A DNA stretch of 64,000 nucleotides from CAWVWD01 sp965662365 (GTDB lineage Bacteria > Bacteroidota > Bacteroidia > Chitinophagales > Saprospiraceae), in NCBI GenBank assembly GCA_965662365.1, contig CBFIHR010000002.1, positions 1 through 64,000 on the forward strand, in the 5' to 3' direction. Made by a program: the position numbers and the translations under genes. Positions within the stretch are counted from its first letter, which is position 1; the number at the start of each line of letters is the position of its first letter. The notes below the pieces were generated by a model that was not told the origin of the DNA, searched no databases, and worked only from the letters and a program-made list of their open reading frames with translations. Shown here piece after piece: positions 35,066-44,768 of the stretch.

Positions 35066-36121
35066 TTATAGATAATCTACATCTTTCACATAACGATACG
35101 TCATTAAAAACTCAATGGCTCGGTCTAATTCGAAATTTTCATGTAAGACCTTGTAAATCATTTTATTAATCGGTGCGTTCACATTATAGAATTCACATAA
35201 CTCATTGATAACTTTGACAGTTTGAACACCTTCAGCCAGTTCACTTCCGAGTTCGTTTTCAATATCTGACAATGTTTCGCCCTTTGCTAGCCGATAGCCG
35301 ACGGTATAGTTTCGACTTTTGGTACTCGACGCAGTAGCGACGAGGTCACCGATTCCGGCTACGCCCAGAAAGGGTTCTAAATTTGCTCCCATTGCCTTAC
35401 CGATATGAATCATTTCAGAAAGGCCTTTCGTGATTAATAAAGCCCAAATATTGTAGCCCATATTCAAGCCGCCTAACATGCCGGCACCAATGGCGATTGT
35501 ATTTTTTAACGCTCCAGCTAACTCTGCTCCGACAATATCGTTGGTACTAAAAACCTGAAAACGTTTTCCTTTTAGTACGTTTTTCCCGGCTAAAATAACT
35601 TCTTTGAAAGGACTTGCAATTACCGTTGCGGCAGGTTGCCCTTTGAGAATTTCACTCGAAAGGTTTGGCCCTGATAGACAACCGATTCGGACAACAGAAG
35701 TTTCTTGCTGAATGACTTCACTAATCGTATGCACATTTAGGCGACCAGAAAAAACTTTATCTGTTGTGAAATAGCTACTATCTAAGCCTTTTGTACCATG
35801 AATCAATAAATGATATGGTTTCAGAAACGGGGACATTTGTCGCATAATATTCCGAAATCCTTTTGATGGCACAACAGGAAAAATCAAGGTACAACGATTT
35901 GCAATCTCTTCTAAATCACTCGTGCCTACAATATTTTGCTCCAGTTCAATTCCCTTTAGGTGATGTGTTGTATTGATTTTTTCGACGGTTTTTTGACTTC
36001 GACTGTATAAGAAAACCGTTTTAACATTAGTCGCCAAAAGTTTGGCGATGGTCATGCCAAACGAGCCTGCACCAAGTACAGCAACAGTTTCGTAAGTTGG
36101 ATAAGTCGGCGTTTTTTTCAA
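35066..36121 (-). CDS. gpsA: NAD(P)H-dependent glycerol-3-phosphate dehydrogenase GpsA
   Basis: The 351-residue protein has VAVLGAGSFGMTIA (Rossmann), HGTKGLD and SGPNLSSEILKGQPAA, then GAELAGALKNTIAIGAGM with the catalytic Lys. It makes glycerol-3-phosphate for lipids, which fits the two acyltransferases in this window. The frame begins at a TTG (36121) directly after an in-frame stop; the next ATG is inside the Rossmann motif. Cotranscribed with the upstream hypothetical gene, 11 bp apart. Confidence 0.94.
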   Translation of the reverse strand: MKKTPTYPTYETVAVLGAGSFGMTIAKLLATNVKTVFLYSRSQKTVEKINTTHHLKGIELEQNIVGTSDLEEIANRCTLIFPVVPSKGFRNIMRQMSPFLKPYHLLIHGTKGLDSSYFTTDKVFSGRLNVHTISEVIQQETSVVRIGCLSGPNLSSEILKGQPAATVIASPFKEVILAGKNVLKGKRFQVFSTNDIVGAELAGALKNTIAIGAGMLGGLNMGYNIWALLITKGLSEMIHIGKAMGANLEPFLGVAGIGDLVATASSTKSRNYTVGYRLAKGETLSDIENELGSELAEGVQTVKVINELCEFYNVNAPINKMIYKVLHENFELDRAIEFLMTYRYVKDVDYL

Positions 36122-36132
36122 AATATATTATT

Positions 36133-37344
36133 TTAATTATTGTTTATTAAAACAGTGGAATCATTGCTTATCGTGTCAAGCAAAATTCGTTTTTGTAAAT
36201 CTTTTAAAATACTATCTAATGTTTTGCTTTCAAGTCGCATGTCATTCAATAACTGTTCATCAATGAGTGACTTTCGTGGCGTAGTATCAATTGGCGGCGA
36301 TATTTTTTCGAGTGCTTGAATCATAGAATCTAATTTTTCTAAATTGTTTATTGAATGCTGTTGCGGTGTAGTTAAGTTAGAATCGATTAGGCTCGGAACA
36401 TAACGGTTTGGCGAAATATGATTAAAATTATATTCATAAGAGGGCGTAGAGGAATTATTGCAGGTGGCAATTCGAAAAAGAATAAAAATAAACTGTGCGA
36501 CAAGATAAATCCATAGCCAGTTCGGTCTGCTTTTTTGCTTTGCCTTTTTCTCAATTATCTTATCCGCATTGATGTAATATTCGTGCGTAAAATCATCAAC
36601 TTTTAGCAACATCCCAGCATCTAAGACGGTTCTGGCTAACTCAATCCGTTTGTGTGTATTATTTAACAATACGATTAGCTCATAAAGTTTGAATGCGTAT
36701 TTATCTCGAATATCAAAAAAGTAGTCTGGCAATTGATTAAAATTATGTATAAAAGCAGGGTCAATCAACTCATAGATTTGTCTGCTCGGTACAAACTGAT
36801 CCTCTTCTAAAGCTTTTTCGATTTTTTCCACTTGCCGCAATTGTTGATGATACCAGCGATAGCTTGATTGATAAGCTAAAGGCTCGTATTCGGAAGAGAG
36901 TGGAAAAGCGACGTTCACTAAAGGAAATAGTTCGTTTTTATTATTTGTTCGTAAAGATTTATATAATAAATTATTATAATTTGTAACAAAATAAGGAGCG
37001 ATAAATTGTTGAAATTGCTCGGGGTTTGGATAATCGTTAGCGGCTATAAATGCCGCTGCGACTTCATAATCTTCAATTTGTCCATGTTCTAAAAATCGTA
37101 ATAAGGATTTATTTTGAAAAATAAGCGTGTGAAATTTCAGGTGAGCATCTTTCTCAAGTTTATCAAAAAATTTTAGAATTGCGTCCTTGTCATATTCTTG
37201 TTCATTAATAAAAATAGTAGTTTGCCCTTGCAACTCGAACTCTGCCAGTAATACTTTGCGAGCCTGTTTCAAAGTGCGTTTATCCAAAACCGCTTTGTTT
37301 TCAAAGCCTTTTGGTAATATGTGAAATGGACTTAAATACCTCAA
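36133..37344 (-). CDS. Hypothetical protein with one membrane helix
   Basis: Family not recognised. The 403-residue protein starts at a TTG (37344) directly after an in-frame stop. The N-terminal 280 residues are helix-rich and soluble (EFELQGQTTIFINEQ, YEVAAAFIAANDYPNPEQF), followed by one helix (WLWIYLVAQFIFILFRIA, about 273-290) and a Ser/Asn/Pro-rich, then coiled C-terminus. It is probably anchored in the inner membrane. It precedes gpsA in the operon. Confidence 0.7.
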   Translation of the reverse strand: MRYLSPFHILPKGFENKAVLDKRTLKQARKVLLAEFELQGQTTIFINEQEYDKDAILKFFDKLEKDAHLKFHTLIFQNKSLLRFLEHGQIEDYEVAAAFIAANDYPNPEQFQQFIAPYFVTNYNNLLYKSLRTNNKNELFPLVNVAFPLSSEYEPLAYQSSYRWYHQQLRQVEKIEKALEEDQFVPSRQIYELIDPAFIHNFNQLPDYFFDIRDKYAFKLYELIVLLNNTHKRIELARTVLDAGMLLKVDDFTHEYYINADKIIEKKAKQKSRPNWLWIYLVAQFIFILFRIATCNNSSTPSYEYNFNHISPNRYVPSLIDSNLTTPQQHSINNLEKLDSMIQALEKISPPIDTTPRKSLIDEQLLNDMRLESKTLDSILKDLQKRILLDTISNDSTVLINNN

Positions 37345-37376
37345 AAGTTAAATATTATTCAGATTTTTAGATGACA

Positions 37377-37384
37377 CAAATATA
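37377..37384 (-). promoter_or_regulatory. Candidate promoter (-7 element) of the hypothetical-gpsA operon
   Basis: On the minus strand this reads TATATTTG, a perfect -7 element, 33 bp before the TTG at 37344 and supporting that start. Confidence 0.45.
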
Positions 37385-37476
37385 CATTAATTCAAACATC
37401 AATAATATGAAAAATATAAGCACTTTATCATTATTGAATTAATTGCATTGGATTAGATAGAAAATACCTCCAAATA

Positions 37477-37508
37477 TTTGTAGGACTTCCGCCTTCCTTT
37501 TATTTTGC
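37477..37508 (+). promoter_or_regulatory. Promoter of the SpoU methyltransferase gene
   Basis: TTTG (37477-37480), 20 bp, TATTTTGC (37501-37508) is close to consensus. Predicted start near 37515, consistent with initiation at the TTG at 37533. Confidence 0.5.
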
Positions 37509-37532
37509 ATTTTTTATTAAAACACAGAATCG

Positions 37533-38072
37533 TTGAATAAGCAACTTGACTTTGAGGAAATACGTATAAATGCTGCCAAACGAATTGAAAACATTCAAAA
37601 TAATCGAACGAATATCACGCTGTTATGCGATCGTATGACAGACGTTAAAAATGTGGGGGCGATGTTTCGAATTGCAGATGCCGCACGGTTAGAAAAAATC
37701 TATTTTTATCAATCAACGGTTGATTTTTCGCATAAAAAATTGACGAAAGTCGCTCGTTCTACAAATAAATATGTAGATTTTGAATTAATTAATCGTTTTG
37801 AACAACTACAAACCATCGTAAAAAAATATGAAGTTATTGCTTTAGATAAAACTTCTCAAAGTATTGATTACACTACGTTACAACTAAAATCCGATAAAAA
37901 AATATTATTGATTATCGGTGCAGAACGATTTGGCGTAAGCCCAGAATTATTAGATTTTGCATCGACAACCATTCATTTACCAATGTTAGGCGTCAATACT
38001 TCCATGAATGTAAGTGTTGCCACAGGAATTGCCGTTTATTATCTCCTTGGTTTAAGTCGCTCAGTTGTTTAA
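37533..38072 (+). CDS. TrmH/SpoU family 2'-O-ribose RNA methyltransferase
   Basis: The 179-residue protein is a minimal SpoU domain: motif 1 NVGAMFRIADAARL, motif 2 LLIIGAERFGVSPELLD and motif 3 HLPMLGVNTSMNVSVATGIAVY, which form the trefoil-knot SAM site. The usual N-terminal RNA-binding extension is absent. Start is a TTG, with no in-frame ATG before MTDVKNVG. Target (tRNA G18 or rRNA) not determinable. Confidence 0.85.
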   Translation: MNKQLDFEEIRINAAKRIENIQNNRTNITLLCDRMTDVKNVGAMFRIADAARLEKIYFYQSTVDFSHKKLTKVARSTNKYVDFELINRFEQLQTIVKKYEVIALDKTSQSIDYTTLQLKSDKKILLIIGAERFGVSPELLDFASTTIHLPMLGVNTSMNVSVATGIAVYYLLGLSRSVV

Positions 38073-38542
38073 ATCATGCTGCTGAAAGGACTTTTTTAAC
38101 TAAAAAATTATCCCCAAACATAAAATGATTCACTTCGACATATCCGTTTCTAAATAAGCAGCCTTTCACCGGGTAGATTCATACCTGAAATTTGTAGGAA
38201 TGATATTTTTTAGAAAAAAATAATTACATTTTTTGATTATAAAATATTGATTAACAAAGGTTTAAGTTGTTTTTTGTGGAGCGTCGAATAAGTTTTTTAT
38301 ATTTTTTTTGAGTTGCTCCTAACTTAATGTCTTTACTTTCCGTGTACTTATCCGAGCGACAAAAAAGATAGCTATCAATCAACCGTTCACATTAAAACTT
38401 AATAAAATATTGTGTGTAAACACATTAAAAATTATAGTATTACGCTGCCATTTATTAAAATGGAATTGTTTTACTAAACACACATTAAAACAAAAGCCTA
38501 TGCGATTAACTTCGCATAGGTTTCTATCAAAACTTGATTATA
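38073..38542. other. Intergenic region without a gene; leader hairpin at its end
   Basis: No coding frame is convincing. A CCTATGCGA / TCGCATAGG hairpin (38497-38520) followed by TTTCTAT sits 23 bp before the PKD gene start. It could be an attenuator-like leader element. ACACATTAAAA occurs twice (about 38420 and 38480). Confidence 0.5.
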
Positions 38543-41128
38543 ATGAAAAAGATATTATTTGTTTTAAGCTTTCTTTGCACTGCTTTCATAATTAATGCTC
38601 AACAAGTCAGTATTCAGGGCATTGTTGCAGATTCTACAGGGACACCGATTCCGAATGTTCAAATTATAATTTCTAATTCATTGTTTGGTAATCCGCAACC
38701 AGTAGGAGGGACGATAACAGATGCGAATGGTTCTTATTTTTGGTTAGATACGATCAACGGTATTCCGATCAATGGGCCAGGAGTGGTTGATGTAACAATG
38801 GTAGATTGTAATAATGGCTTCGTCAATCAGTCGTTAAGTTATACACCAAACAATATTTCACTAACAGCAAATTTTGTTTATTGCATTGGAGGTTCTAATA
38901 CTGGCAGCGGAAGTTGTTCGGTTACATCATCTAGTTACAATGATACGATTAATCCAATGACAGAACACTTTATGGCACAGCCGACAGGAGTAGCGCCATA
39001 TACTTACTCGTGGGATTTTGGAGATGGTAATACTTCTTCTGTTGCAAGTCCAACGCATACTTATACACAAAATGGAACATACACGGCTTGTGTTGCGGTA
39101 ATAGATGCTAATGGTTGTGTTGCGACGAGCTGTTCTCCTGTATCGATAGGGACTGGCGGCGGAAGCGGCTCTTGTTTTTTAAATATAGGACTTCCTAATG
39201 TGAGTGGTAATACGATTTCGGCAAGTGTAAATTTGAGTGGAAGTGGAAACATAAGCTATTACTGGAATATGGGTGATGGAACAACTTATACTACTTCAAC
39301 CATTAATCATACTTATGCACAAGCGGGTACTTATTGGATTTATGTAGAAGGTATAAATAGCACAACAAATTGTGGTGACTCGATTTCTGTACCGATTACG
39401 ATTGGTTCTGGTGGAGGAAATTGTCAAGCATTAATGAATTATTTGCCGGATAGTATGAATCCGATGACGAATTATTTCGATGTAATGGTAAATGGTGGTG
39501 CTGGGCCATACACTTACTCGTGGGATTTTGGAGATGGTAATACTTCAACTGCGGTAAGTCCAACTCATACTTATGCACAAAGTGGAACATATACGGTTTG
39601 TGTTACGGTAACAGATGCTAATGGTTGTATTTCAACGGATTGCCAACCAGTATTTGCTCATCCGAATACACCTTGTAACACGTCTTTTACGGCAACTCCA
39701 AGTGTAGCGAATCCAAATACTTATATATTTACCTCCGCAAATACAGGTAATAATAACACATTATATTTCTGGGATTTTGGTGATGGTGGCATAGATACAT
39801 TAAGTCAAGGAACGACGACTTATACGTATGCACAAGCAGGAGTTTATATGGCTTGTTTATATGAAATTAATTTAATGACTGGTTGTCTGGCTACTTATTG
39901 TGATACTGTAATTGTTGGTGGTGGAGCAGCTTGTCAAGCATTTATTACATATAATAATAACCCTGGTTCTTTAGTCGTGGATTTCTTTGGTACTGTGACA
40001 ACTAATAATAATCCGGTGACTTACGCTTGGGATTTTGGAGATGGCAATACTTCAACGGTTCAAAATCCAACACATACTTATCAAACCGGAGCAACAGGCC
40101 CGGTAAGTTATAATGTAACATTGATAACAACTGATGCAAATGGCTGTACAGCAGTAGCGACAGAAACTGTTTTTGTATTTGGAGGAACAGGAAACGGGCA
40201 AATCATCGGATATATGTGGAAAGATACCAGCAATTTTATACCTGCTGATGGTTTAGTTTATTTAATTGAGTATGATTCAATAGCAGGGACGTTGACCGCA
40301 ATTGATACTGTGACAACACAGCAAGGATTTTTTGATTTCCAAAATGTACCAATGGGATTATACTTAGTAAAAGGTGCATTATTACCAACAGATCCTGATT
40401 ATGCGAATTATATGCCGACTTATTTTATCCAATCATTAAATTGGGCAAATGGTCAATATGTAAGTCCGACGCCGTTTGGCATACCAGCATTTATTGATAT
40501 TCAGTTGATAGCAGGAAATAATCCTGGTGGTTCTGGTTTTATCGGAGGTTTGGTAGTAAATGGTGCAGGTCGTCCAGTGAATAATGGTGTGACTACTGTA
40601 AAAGATATCACGACGATGATTCCTATGGAAGGAGTATCTGTTTTGTTGTTGGATGCTAATAACAATGCTGTAACCCACACGGTAACAGATGTTGACGGTT
40701 CATATAGTTTTAGCAATCTTGCGATGGGAACTTATAATGTTCATGTAGAGGAAGTCGGGAAAGTTACTTTTCCTGCGAATATTTTGATTGATGCTAACAA
40801 TATGAATCATTCAGGTATTCACTTTACAATACATGATAACATGGTTACCTTGACTGGTACTTATGCGGTATCAAATGTAGAGGATTTGCAAATATTCCCT
40901 AATCCGGTTTACAATACAGCGAATATTCAGTTGGCGTTAAAAGCATCAATGAACTTGACAATGACTGTAACGAACTTGATGGGACAAGAATTTATCAATC
41001 AACCATTCAACTTAAACGCAGGTGATCATTCACTTCAAGTAGAAATGAGTGATTTACCAGCAGGTTTGTACATGGTAAGTTTGAAGTCTGAAACAGATGT
41101 GATAACTTACAAAATCCAGAAGTTGTAA
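38543..41128 (+). CDS. PKD-repeat surface protein with T9SS sorting domain
   Basis: Start at MKKILFVLSFLCTAFIINAQ (ATG 38543). The 861-residue protein has an N-terminal carboxypeptidase-regulatory-like domain (about 22-110), then about five PKD-type units (YSWDFGDGNTSS, YYWNMGDGTTY, YSWDFGDGNTST, YFWDFGDGGID, YAWDFGDGNTST), two SdrB/CNA-B-like units (GYMWKDTSN; GVSVLLLDANNNAVTHTVTD) and a T9SS tail (LQIFPNPVYNTANIQL ... GLYMVSLKSETD). Secreted and surface-attached; adhesin role is inferred. Some PKD units are nearly identical at the DNA level. Confidence 0.9.
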   Translation: MKKILFVLSFLCTAFIINAQQVSIQGIVADSTGTPIPNVQIIISNSLFGNPQPVGGTITDANGSYFWLDTINGIPINGPGVVDVTMVDCNNGFVNQSLSYTPNNISLTANFVYCIGGSNTGSGSCSVTSSSYNDTINPMTEHFMAQPTGVAPYTYSWDFGDGNTSSVASPTHTYTQNGTYTACVAVIDANGCVATSCSPVSIGTGGGSGSCFLNIGLPNVSGNTISASVNLSGSGNISYYWNMGDGTTYTTSTINHTYAQAGTYWIYVEGINSTTNCGDSISVPITIGSGGGNCQALMNYLPDSMNPMTNYFDVMVNGGAGPYTYSWDFGDGNTSTAVSPTHTYAQSGTYTVCVTVTDANGCISTDCQPVFAHPNTPCNTSFTATPSVANPNTYIFTSANTGNNNTLYFWDFGDGGIDTLSQGTTTYTYAQAGVYMACLYEINLMTGCLATYCDTVIVGGGAACQAFITYNNNPGSLVVDFFGTVTTNNNPVTYAWDFGDGNTSTVQNPTHTYQTGATGPVSYNVTLITTDANGCTAVATETVFVFGGTGNGQIIGYMWKDTSNFIPADGLVYLIEYDSIAGTLTAIDTVTTQQGFFDFQNVPMGLYLVKGALLPTDPDYANYMPTYFIQSLNWANGQYVSPTPFGIPAFIDIQLIAGNNPGGSGFIGGLVVNGAGRPVNNGVTTVKDITTMIPMEGVSVLLLDANNNAVTHTVTDVDGSYSFSNLAMGTYNVHVEEVGKVTFPANILIDANNMNHSGIHFTIHDNMVTLTGTYAVSNVEDLQIFPNPVYNTANIQLALKASMNLTMTVTNLMGQEFINQPFNLNAGDHSLQVEMSDLPAGLYMVSLKSETDVITYKIQKL

Positions 41129-41141
41129 TAATATTAGATTG

Positions 41142-41193
41142 TTGAATTATTAGGTTTACTGAACTTCTGAAGTTTAGTAAACCTATTAATTCA
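41142..41193. repeat. Inverted repeat after the PKD gene
   Basis: Arms around GAATTATTAGGTTTACTGA and its complement, about 24 bp each with three mismatches and a short loop. It lies between the PKD gene and the sigma factor gene. It is long enough to act as a terminator, but no T-tail follows. Confidence 0.6.
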
Positions 41194-41257
41194 ATTTGAT
41201 TACCGATATTTCGGGTGGACAATTCAACAAGATAAAAATTTACGAGTTATTAACTGA

Positions 41258-41824
41258 ATGAATATTGATACGACATTATTACAAGCCTGTCGGAAAAATG
41301 ACCGAAAAGCACAATCTCAACTTTACAAAAGTTGCTTCGGCTTATTAATGTCTGTTTGTATTCGGTATAAAAATGATGAAGCAGAGGCAAGAGCCGTTCT
41401 GAACCAAGGATTTCTAAAAATATTAACTAATCTTGATAAATACGACTCGAAAATTCCTTTTGAAGCATGGATTCGTCGAATAATGATTAATACGATTATT
41501 GATGAATTCCGAAAATACAAAAAGCATAAAGAGCGAATGCAATATACTGATTTTACGGCGACTGATACTTTCAATGACAAAGTAGATTTCAATATTGCCG
41601 ATCAGATGTTTGACGCAGCAGATGTGGAGTATTTTATCAAACAATTGCCTGAAATCGGTCAAAAGGTTTTTAATCTCTTCGTGGTAGATGGTTATTCACA
41701 TAAGGAAATTGGGGGCATGTTAGATATTACAGAAGGCGCATCAAAATGGCATTTATCATCAGCTCGAAAACGATTAAAAACGATGTTGAAAGAAGCAATG
41801 GACAAAGAGCGAGTAAGAAGATAA
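41258..41824 (+). CDS. ECF-type RNA polymerase sigma factor
   Basis: The 188-residue protein has sigma region 2 (NQGFLKILTNLDKYDSKIPFEAWIRRIMINTIIDEFRKYKKH) and region 4 (LPEIGQKVFNLFVVDGYSHKEIGGMLDITEGASKWHLSSARKRLK). Region 2 is followed by the typical acidic linker. The gene is followed 10 bp later by a membrane protein likely to be its regulator. ECF sigma of the Bacteroidota group, controlling unknown envelope genes. Confidence 0.9.
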   Translation: MNIDTTLLQACRKNDRKAQSQLYKSCFGLLMSVCIRYKNDEAEARAVLNQGFLKILTNLDKYDSKIPFEAWIRRIMINTIIDEFRKYKKHKERMQYTDFTATDTFNDKVDFNIADQMFDAADVEYFIKQLPEIGQKVFNLFVVDGYSHKEIGGMLDITEGASKWHLSSARKRLKTMLKEAMDKERVRR

Positions 41825-41834
41825 AAAATTAAAA

Positions 41835-43316
41835 ATGGATAATAATCAACATAAGGATTTAGATCAGTTTTTTCAAAACAAACTGAACGACAGACAATTT
41901 GAGTATCAGGATGATTTTTGGGTAGAAATGGAAAGTTTACTACCCGAAGAAGATACAGATACAGCAATTGCGGGCAATGCTCGTCGTCGTTTTATTGGAG
42001 GAATATTACTGATATGGCTAATCGGTTTTGCGGGTTGGTTAATTTATCCTTTCGCCCAAAAGTCAAATAAAATAGAAATACCTTTTAGCTCAAAAATAAA
42101 ATCAACTGAAGTCGTCAATCAACAAGTAGCATCTGATGGTCTAAACACAGAACCGACAATTATAATCAACCAAAAAAGCGAAAATAATCAAAATAATATT
42201 AACACAGCAAAATTCCAACTTACTGATAATCAGATAAATGTTGAGAAATTAGTAACAACGAAAAAAATAAAATACGATTCAGTAACAAAGGGTATGACTA
42301 AGGCGGTTGAACAAGTTACAAAAGTACCTAATCCGTCATTAGATAATAAGAAGGATATCGGTGTTTCTTTGCCCATAAATGAGTACTCAACTAAAGAAAT
42401 AAGACTTGAAGGCGATAACGGCCAACTTTCAGCTGGTATTAATAACGAAAAAATAGTTGATGAAAGTCCAAAAAATAAGATAATAAAATCGACAGATTCA
42501 TTAAATCCAAATGTTGAGAATGACGTTGTCGCTACTATTGATAATTCTAATAATCAACCTTTGGATTATTCTTACTTGAAAACATTTTCTTTGGAGGATA
42601 TTATTGAAAAAGAGACAAATGAAGTGAGTAAAATAGAACCGACTTGTGATGGTTGTCCGTACTTGCCGAGTTTAAAAAGCATTGATGTTGGTTTAGTTAC
42701 AGGATTGTCTGCGTCTCAAGGTTGGAAAAATACCCTTAACAATCGAGCAAATCCTTCTTTAGACCCTGTAATCGGTTTGAGGTTTGAATACGCTTCAAAT
42801 CCTATTGCGGAGTGGACTTGGAATGCAGCTATTTTATATTGGTCAAGAAGTAGTTTGAACGCTCAATATGGTTATGATTCGACCAGTTATGGATTCGGTG
42901 CAACGACAGTTTCACGAAGTATCAATATTGAAGAGTTGCACAGCATCTCACTGCCGATTTGTGCGGTTTACAATAAAGATAAACATCAGTTTATGGGTGG
43001 CTTGAACTTGAATTATCTTATCAATGCTCAAAGTACAACCGTAGGAACTGGTAGCTTTTATAATACAAATAATATTGAACTTTTTGATGTGGCGACTACC
43101 GAACAATGGGGTTACACTTCTGCTTTCAATCGTTTTGATGTAGGGCTGACGGTAGGATATGATTATGAAGTGAAAAAAGGTTGGAGATTAGGGACACGTA
43201 TCAATTATGGATTAACTGACGTTGCAAAAAATAATATATTTAATAATAATACTTTTGATAATAATTTGAATATCAGACTATTATTAACTTGTGATTTATT
43301 AGAGTTTAAATTCTAA
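41835..43316 (+). CDS. Membrane-anchored protein with C-terminal beta-barrel, putative anti-sigma partner
   Basis: The 493-residue protein has an N-terminal acidic cytosolic segment (about 1-48; QFFQNKLNDRQFEYQDDFWVEM), one membrane helix (about 52-72; GGILLIWLIGFAGWLIYPF), a low-complexity Asn/Lys linker (to 265) with CDGCP at about 272-276, and a barrel-like tail (about 285-493). The N-terminal part resembles regulators encoded after ECF sigma genes. Role as anti-sigma is inferred from order only. Confidence 0.65.
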   Translation: MDNNQHKDLDQFFQNKLNDRQFEYQDDFWVEMESLLPEEDTDTAIAGNARRRFIGGILLIWLIGFAGWLIYPFAQKSNKIEIPFSSKIKSTEVVNQQVASDGLNTEPTIIINQKSENNQNNINTAKFQLTDNQINVEKLVTTKKIKYDSVTKGMTKAVEQVTKVPNPSLDNKKDIGVSLPINEYSTKEIRLEGDNGQLSAGINNEKIVDESPKNKIIKSTDSLNPNVENDVVATIDNSNNQPLDYSYLKTFSLEDIIEKETNEVSKIEPTCDGCPYLPSLKSIDVGLVTGLSASQGWKNTLNNRANPSLDPVIGLRFEYASNPIAEWTWNAAILYWSRSSLNAQYGYDSTSYGFGATTVSRSINIEELHSISLPICAVYNKDKHQFMGGLNLNYLINAQSTTVGTGSFYNTNNIELFDVATTEQWGYTSAFNRFDVGLTVGYDYEVKKGWRLGTRINYGLTDVAKNNIFNNNTFDNNLNIRLLLTCDLLEFKF

Positions 43317-43331
43317 AAAATATGAAAACGA

Positions 43332-44618
43332 ATGTTAAAACGATTTCAGAAATATTACTTCCTGCTAAGAAATAGTAAAAAATTAAGTTTAGAACTTATT
43401 TTTTACTATTTGGGCAGGTTTAATTTATCAGAATTATTTACTTCCAGAGGTTCAGCGATTAGAAACCATAGAACTATTAATTTGGTTTTTCTAATTAGTT
43501 CTACTTTTCTAATCGGTTGTAATGACAATGTACCGCTTCCGTCACCTACTGATGGCGAAGTTGTATTCAAGTTATCGGCGGTGATTGATGGAACAGCGAA
43601 AACCTGGGCGGCAGGAGTGGACAACCAGTATATGTACACTTACACAACGCAAGATTCTAACGGCTTGACACAGTTTCAAGGTACGTTAGGCGAAGTCGGT
43701 TGTCAGTTTTGTCCAAATACCATCAACTTTAATTTTGTGCAATCAATTAGCGGAAATTCTGTCAATCAATTATTTACAAACAGCCAAAATATCAATTATC
43801 GAGATGCCAGGATTCCTATCGACATCATAGGTTATAATGCCAATTTTGAAGTCAATCTAAATGGTACAGCACCTTATGTTTTGGAATGGGATTTTGGTGA
43901 TGGTTCTGCTCCTTTAAATACTTCAAACGCTATCATAGAACATCAATACGACAATGCAGGAACTTATCATGTTTGCTTGAATGTAGCTGATGCAACAGGT
44001 TGTCAAAGTACAATTTGTCGAGATATTTCTATGGACAACTCGATGACTTGTACTGTGAATTTTGATGTTATTCCAATAGGAAATAACTTTATTAATTCAT
44101 TCTTTTTTCACACCTACTCGGCAGGCGTTCCGCCGTTTAGCTATCAATGGGCTGTTCCTTTGGGAGATAGTAGTCATCAAAATTTCACGATTTCCTCTCC
44201 GACTGTTACCATGCATCAGTTAGGCGTAATGGGAGTCAATGTTGAGATGACAGACAATGAGGGATGTGATTGTTCTTTGATACAAACCGTTAATTTTCAT
44301 AATTTAGATACCTCGTGTATTCATAATTTTGATTACTTATCACAGCCGATTACCGCACCTGGTGTGGTACAAGATTACTTTTCTACGTTAAATATTCAGT
44401 ACATTGATGAAAATGGTATTGTTTACTCTTCCGCTTTAGGCGAACAGCCGAATACTTCATTTATTCATATTGTAAATGTCGAAGATTACTTACAGAATGA
44501 AGAGGGATTGTCAACGAAAAAGATTGAATTAGAGTTTGTATGTCGCTTGTACGATGTTGATGGAAATTATAAAGATGTAAGCGATGGGATAGGTACGATC
44601 GCTATCGCTTATGAATGA
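43332..44618 (+). CDS. PKD-domain lipoprotein of the ECF locus
   Basis: The 428-residue frame starts at ATG 43332, but the lipoprotein signal ends only at residue 64 (VFLISSTFLIGC), so a signal start nearer to the helix (non-ATG) is possible. The frame from ATG 43322 is short. The mature part has a beta domain with CQFCP, a PKD unit (EWDFGDGSAPLN, about 180-240), a second PKD-like unit and a short tail. It follows the 41835 gene by 15 bp, so it is the third gene of the ECF operon. Function unknown. Confidence 0.65.
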   Translation: MLKRFQKYYFLLRNSKKLSLELIFYYLGRFNLSELFTSRGSAIRNHRTINLVFLISSTFLIGCNDNVPLPSPTDGEVVFKLSAVIDGTAKTWAAGVDNQYMYTYTTQDSNGLTQFQGTLGEVGCQFCPNTINFNFVQSISGNSVNQLFTNSQNINYRDARIPIDIIGYNANFEVNLNGTAPYVLEWDFGDGSAPLNTSNAIIEHQYDNAGTYHVCLNVADATGCQSTICRDISMDNSMTCTVNFDVIPIGNNFINSFFFHTYSAGVPPFSYQWAVPLGDSSHQNFTISSPTVTMHQLGVMGVNVEMTDNEGCDCSLIQTVNFHNLDTSCIHNFDYLSQPITAPGVVQDYFSTLNIQYIDENGIVYSSALGEQPNTSFIHIVNVEDYLQNEEGLSTKKIELEFVCRLYDVDGNYKDVSDGIGTIAIAYE

Positions 44619-44704
44619 TTAAAAAACCGCAATTAAACCCTAAACCTTATCTTTTTAGCTACTTCAAGGGTGGTCTAAAACCATCAAAGTCAGCATATAA
44701 AAGC

Positions 44705-44768
44705 CGCTTTTTTAAAGTTAAAAAAATAGATTGTTCTGCTTTTCTAATTTTAAAAAAGCGTTTTTTAT
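44705..44768 (+). terminator. Terminator of the ECF operon
   Basis: CGCTTTTTTAAA (44705-44716) pairs with TTTAAAAAAGCG (44749-44760), followed by TTTTTTAT. Long 32-nt loop. Confidence 0.7.
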
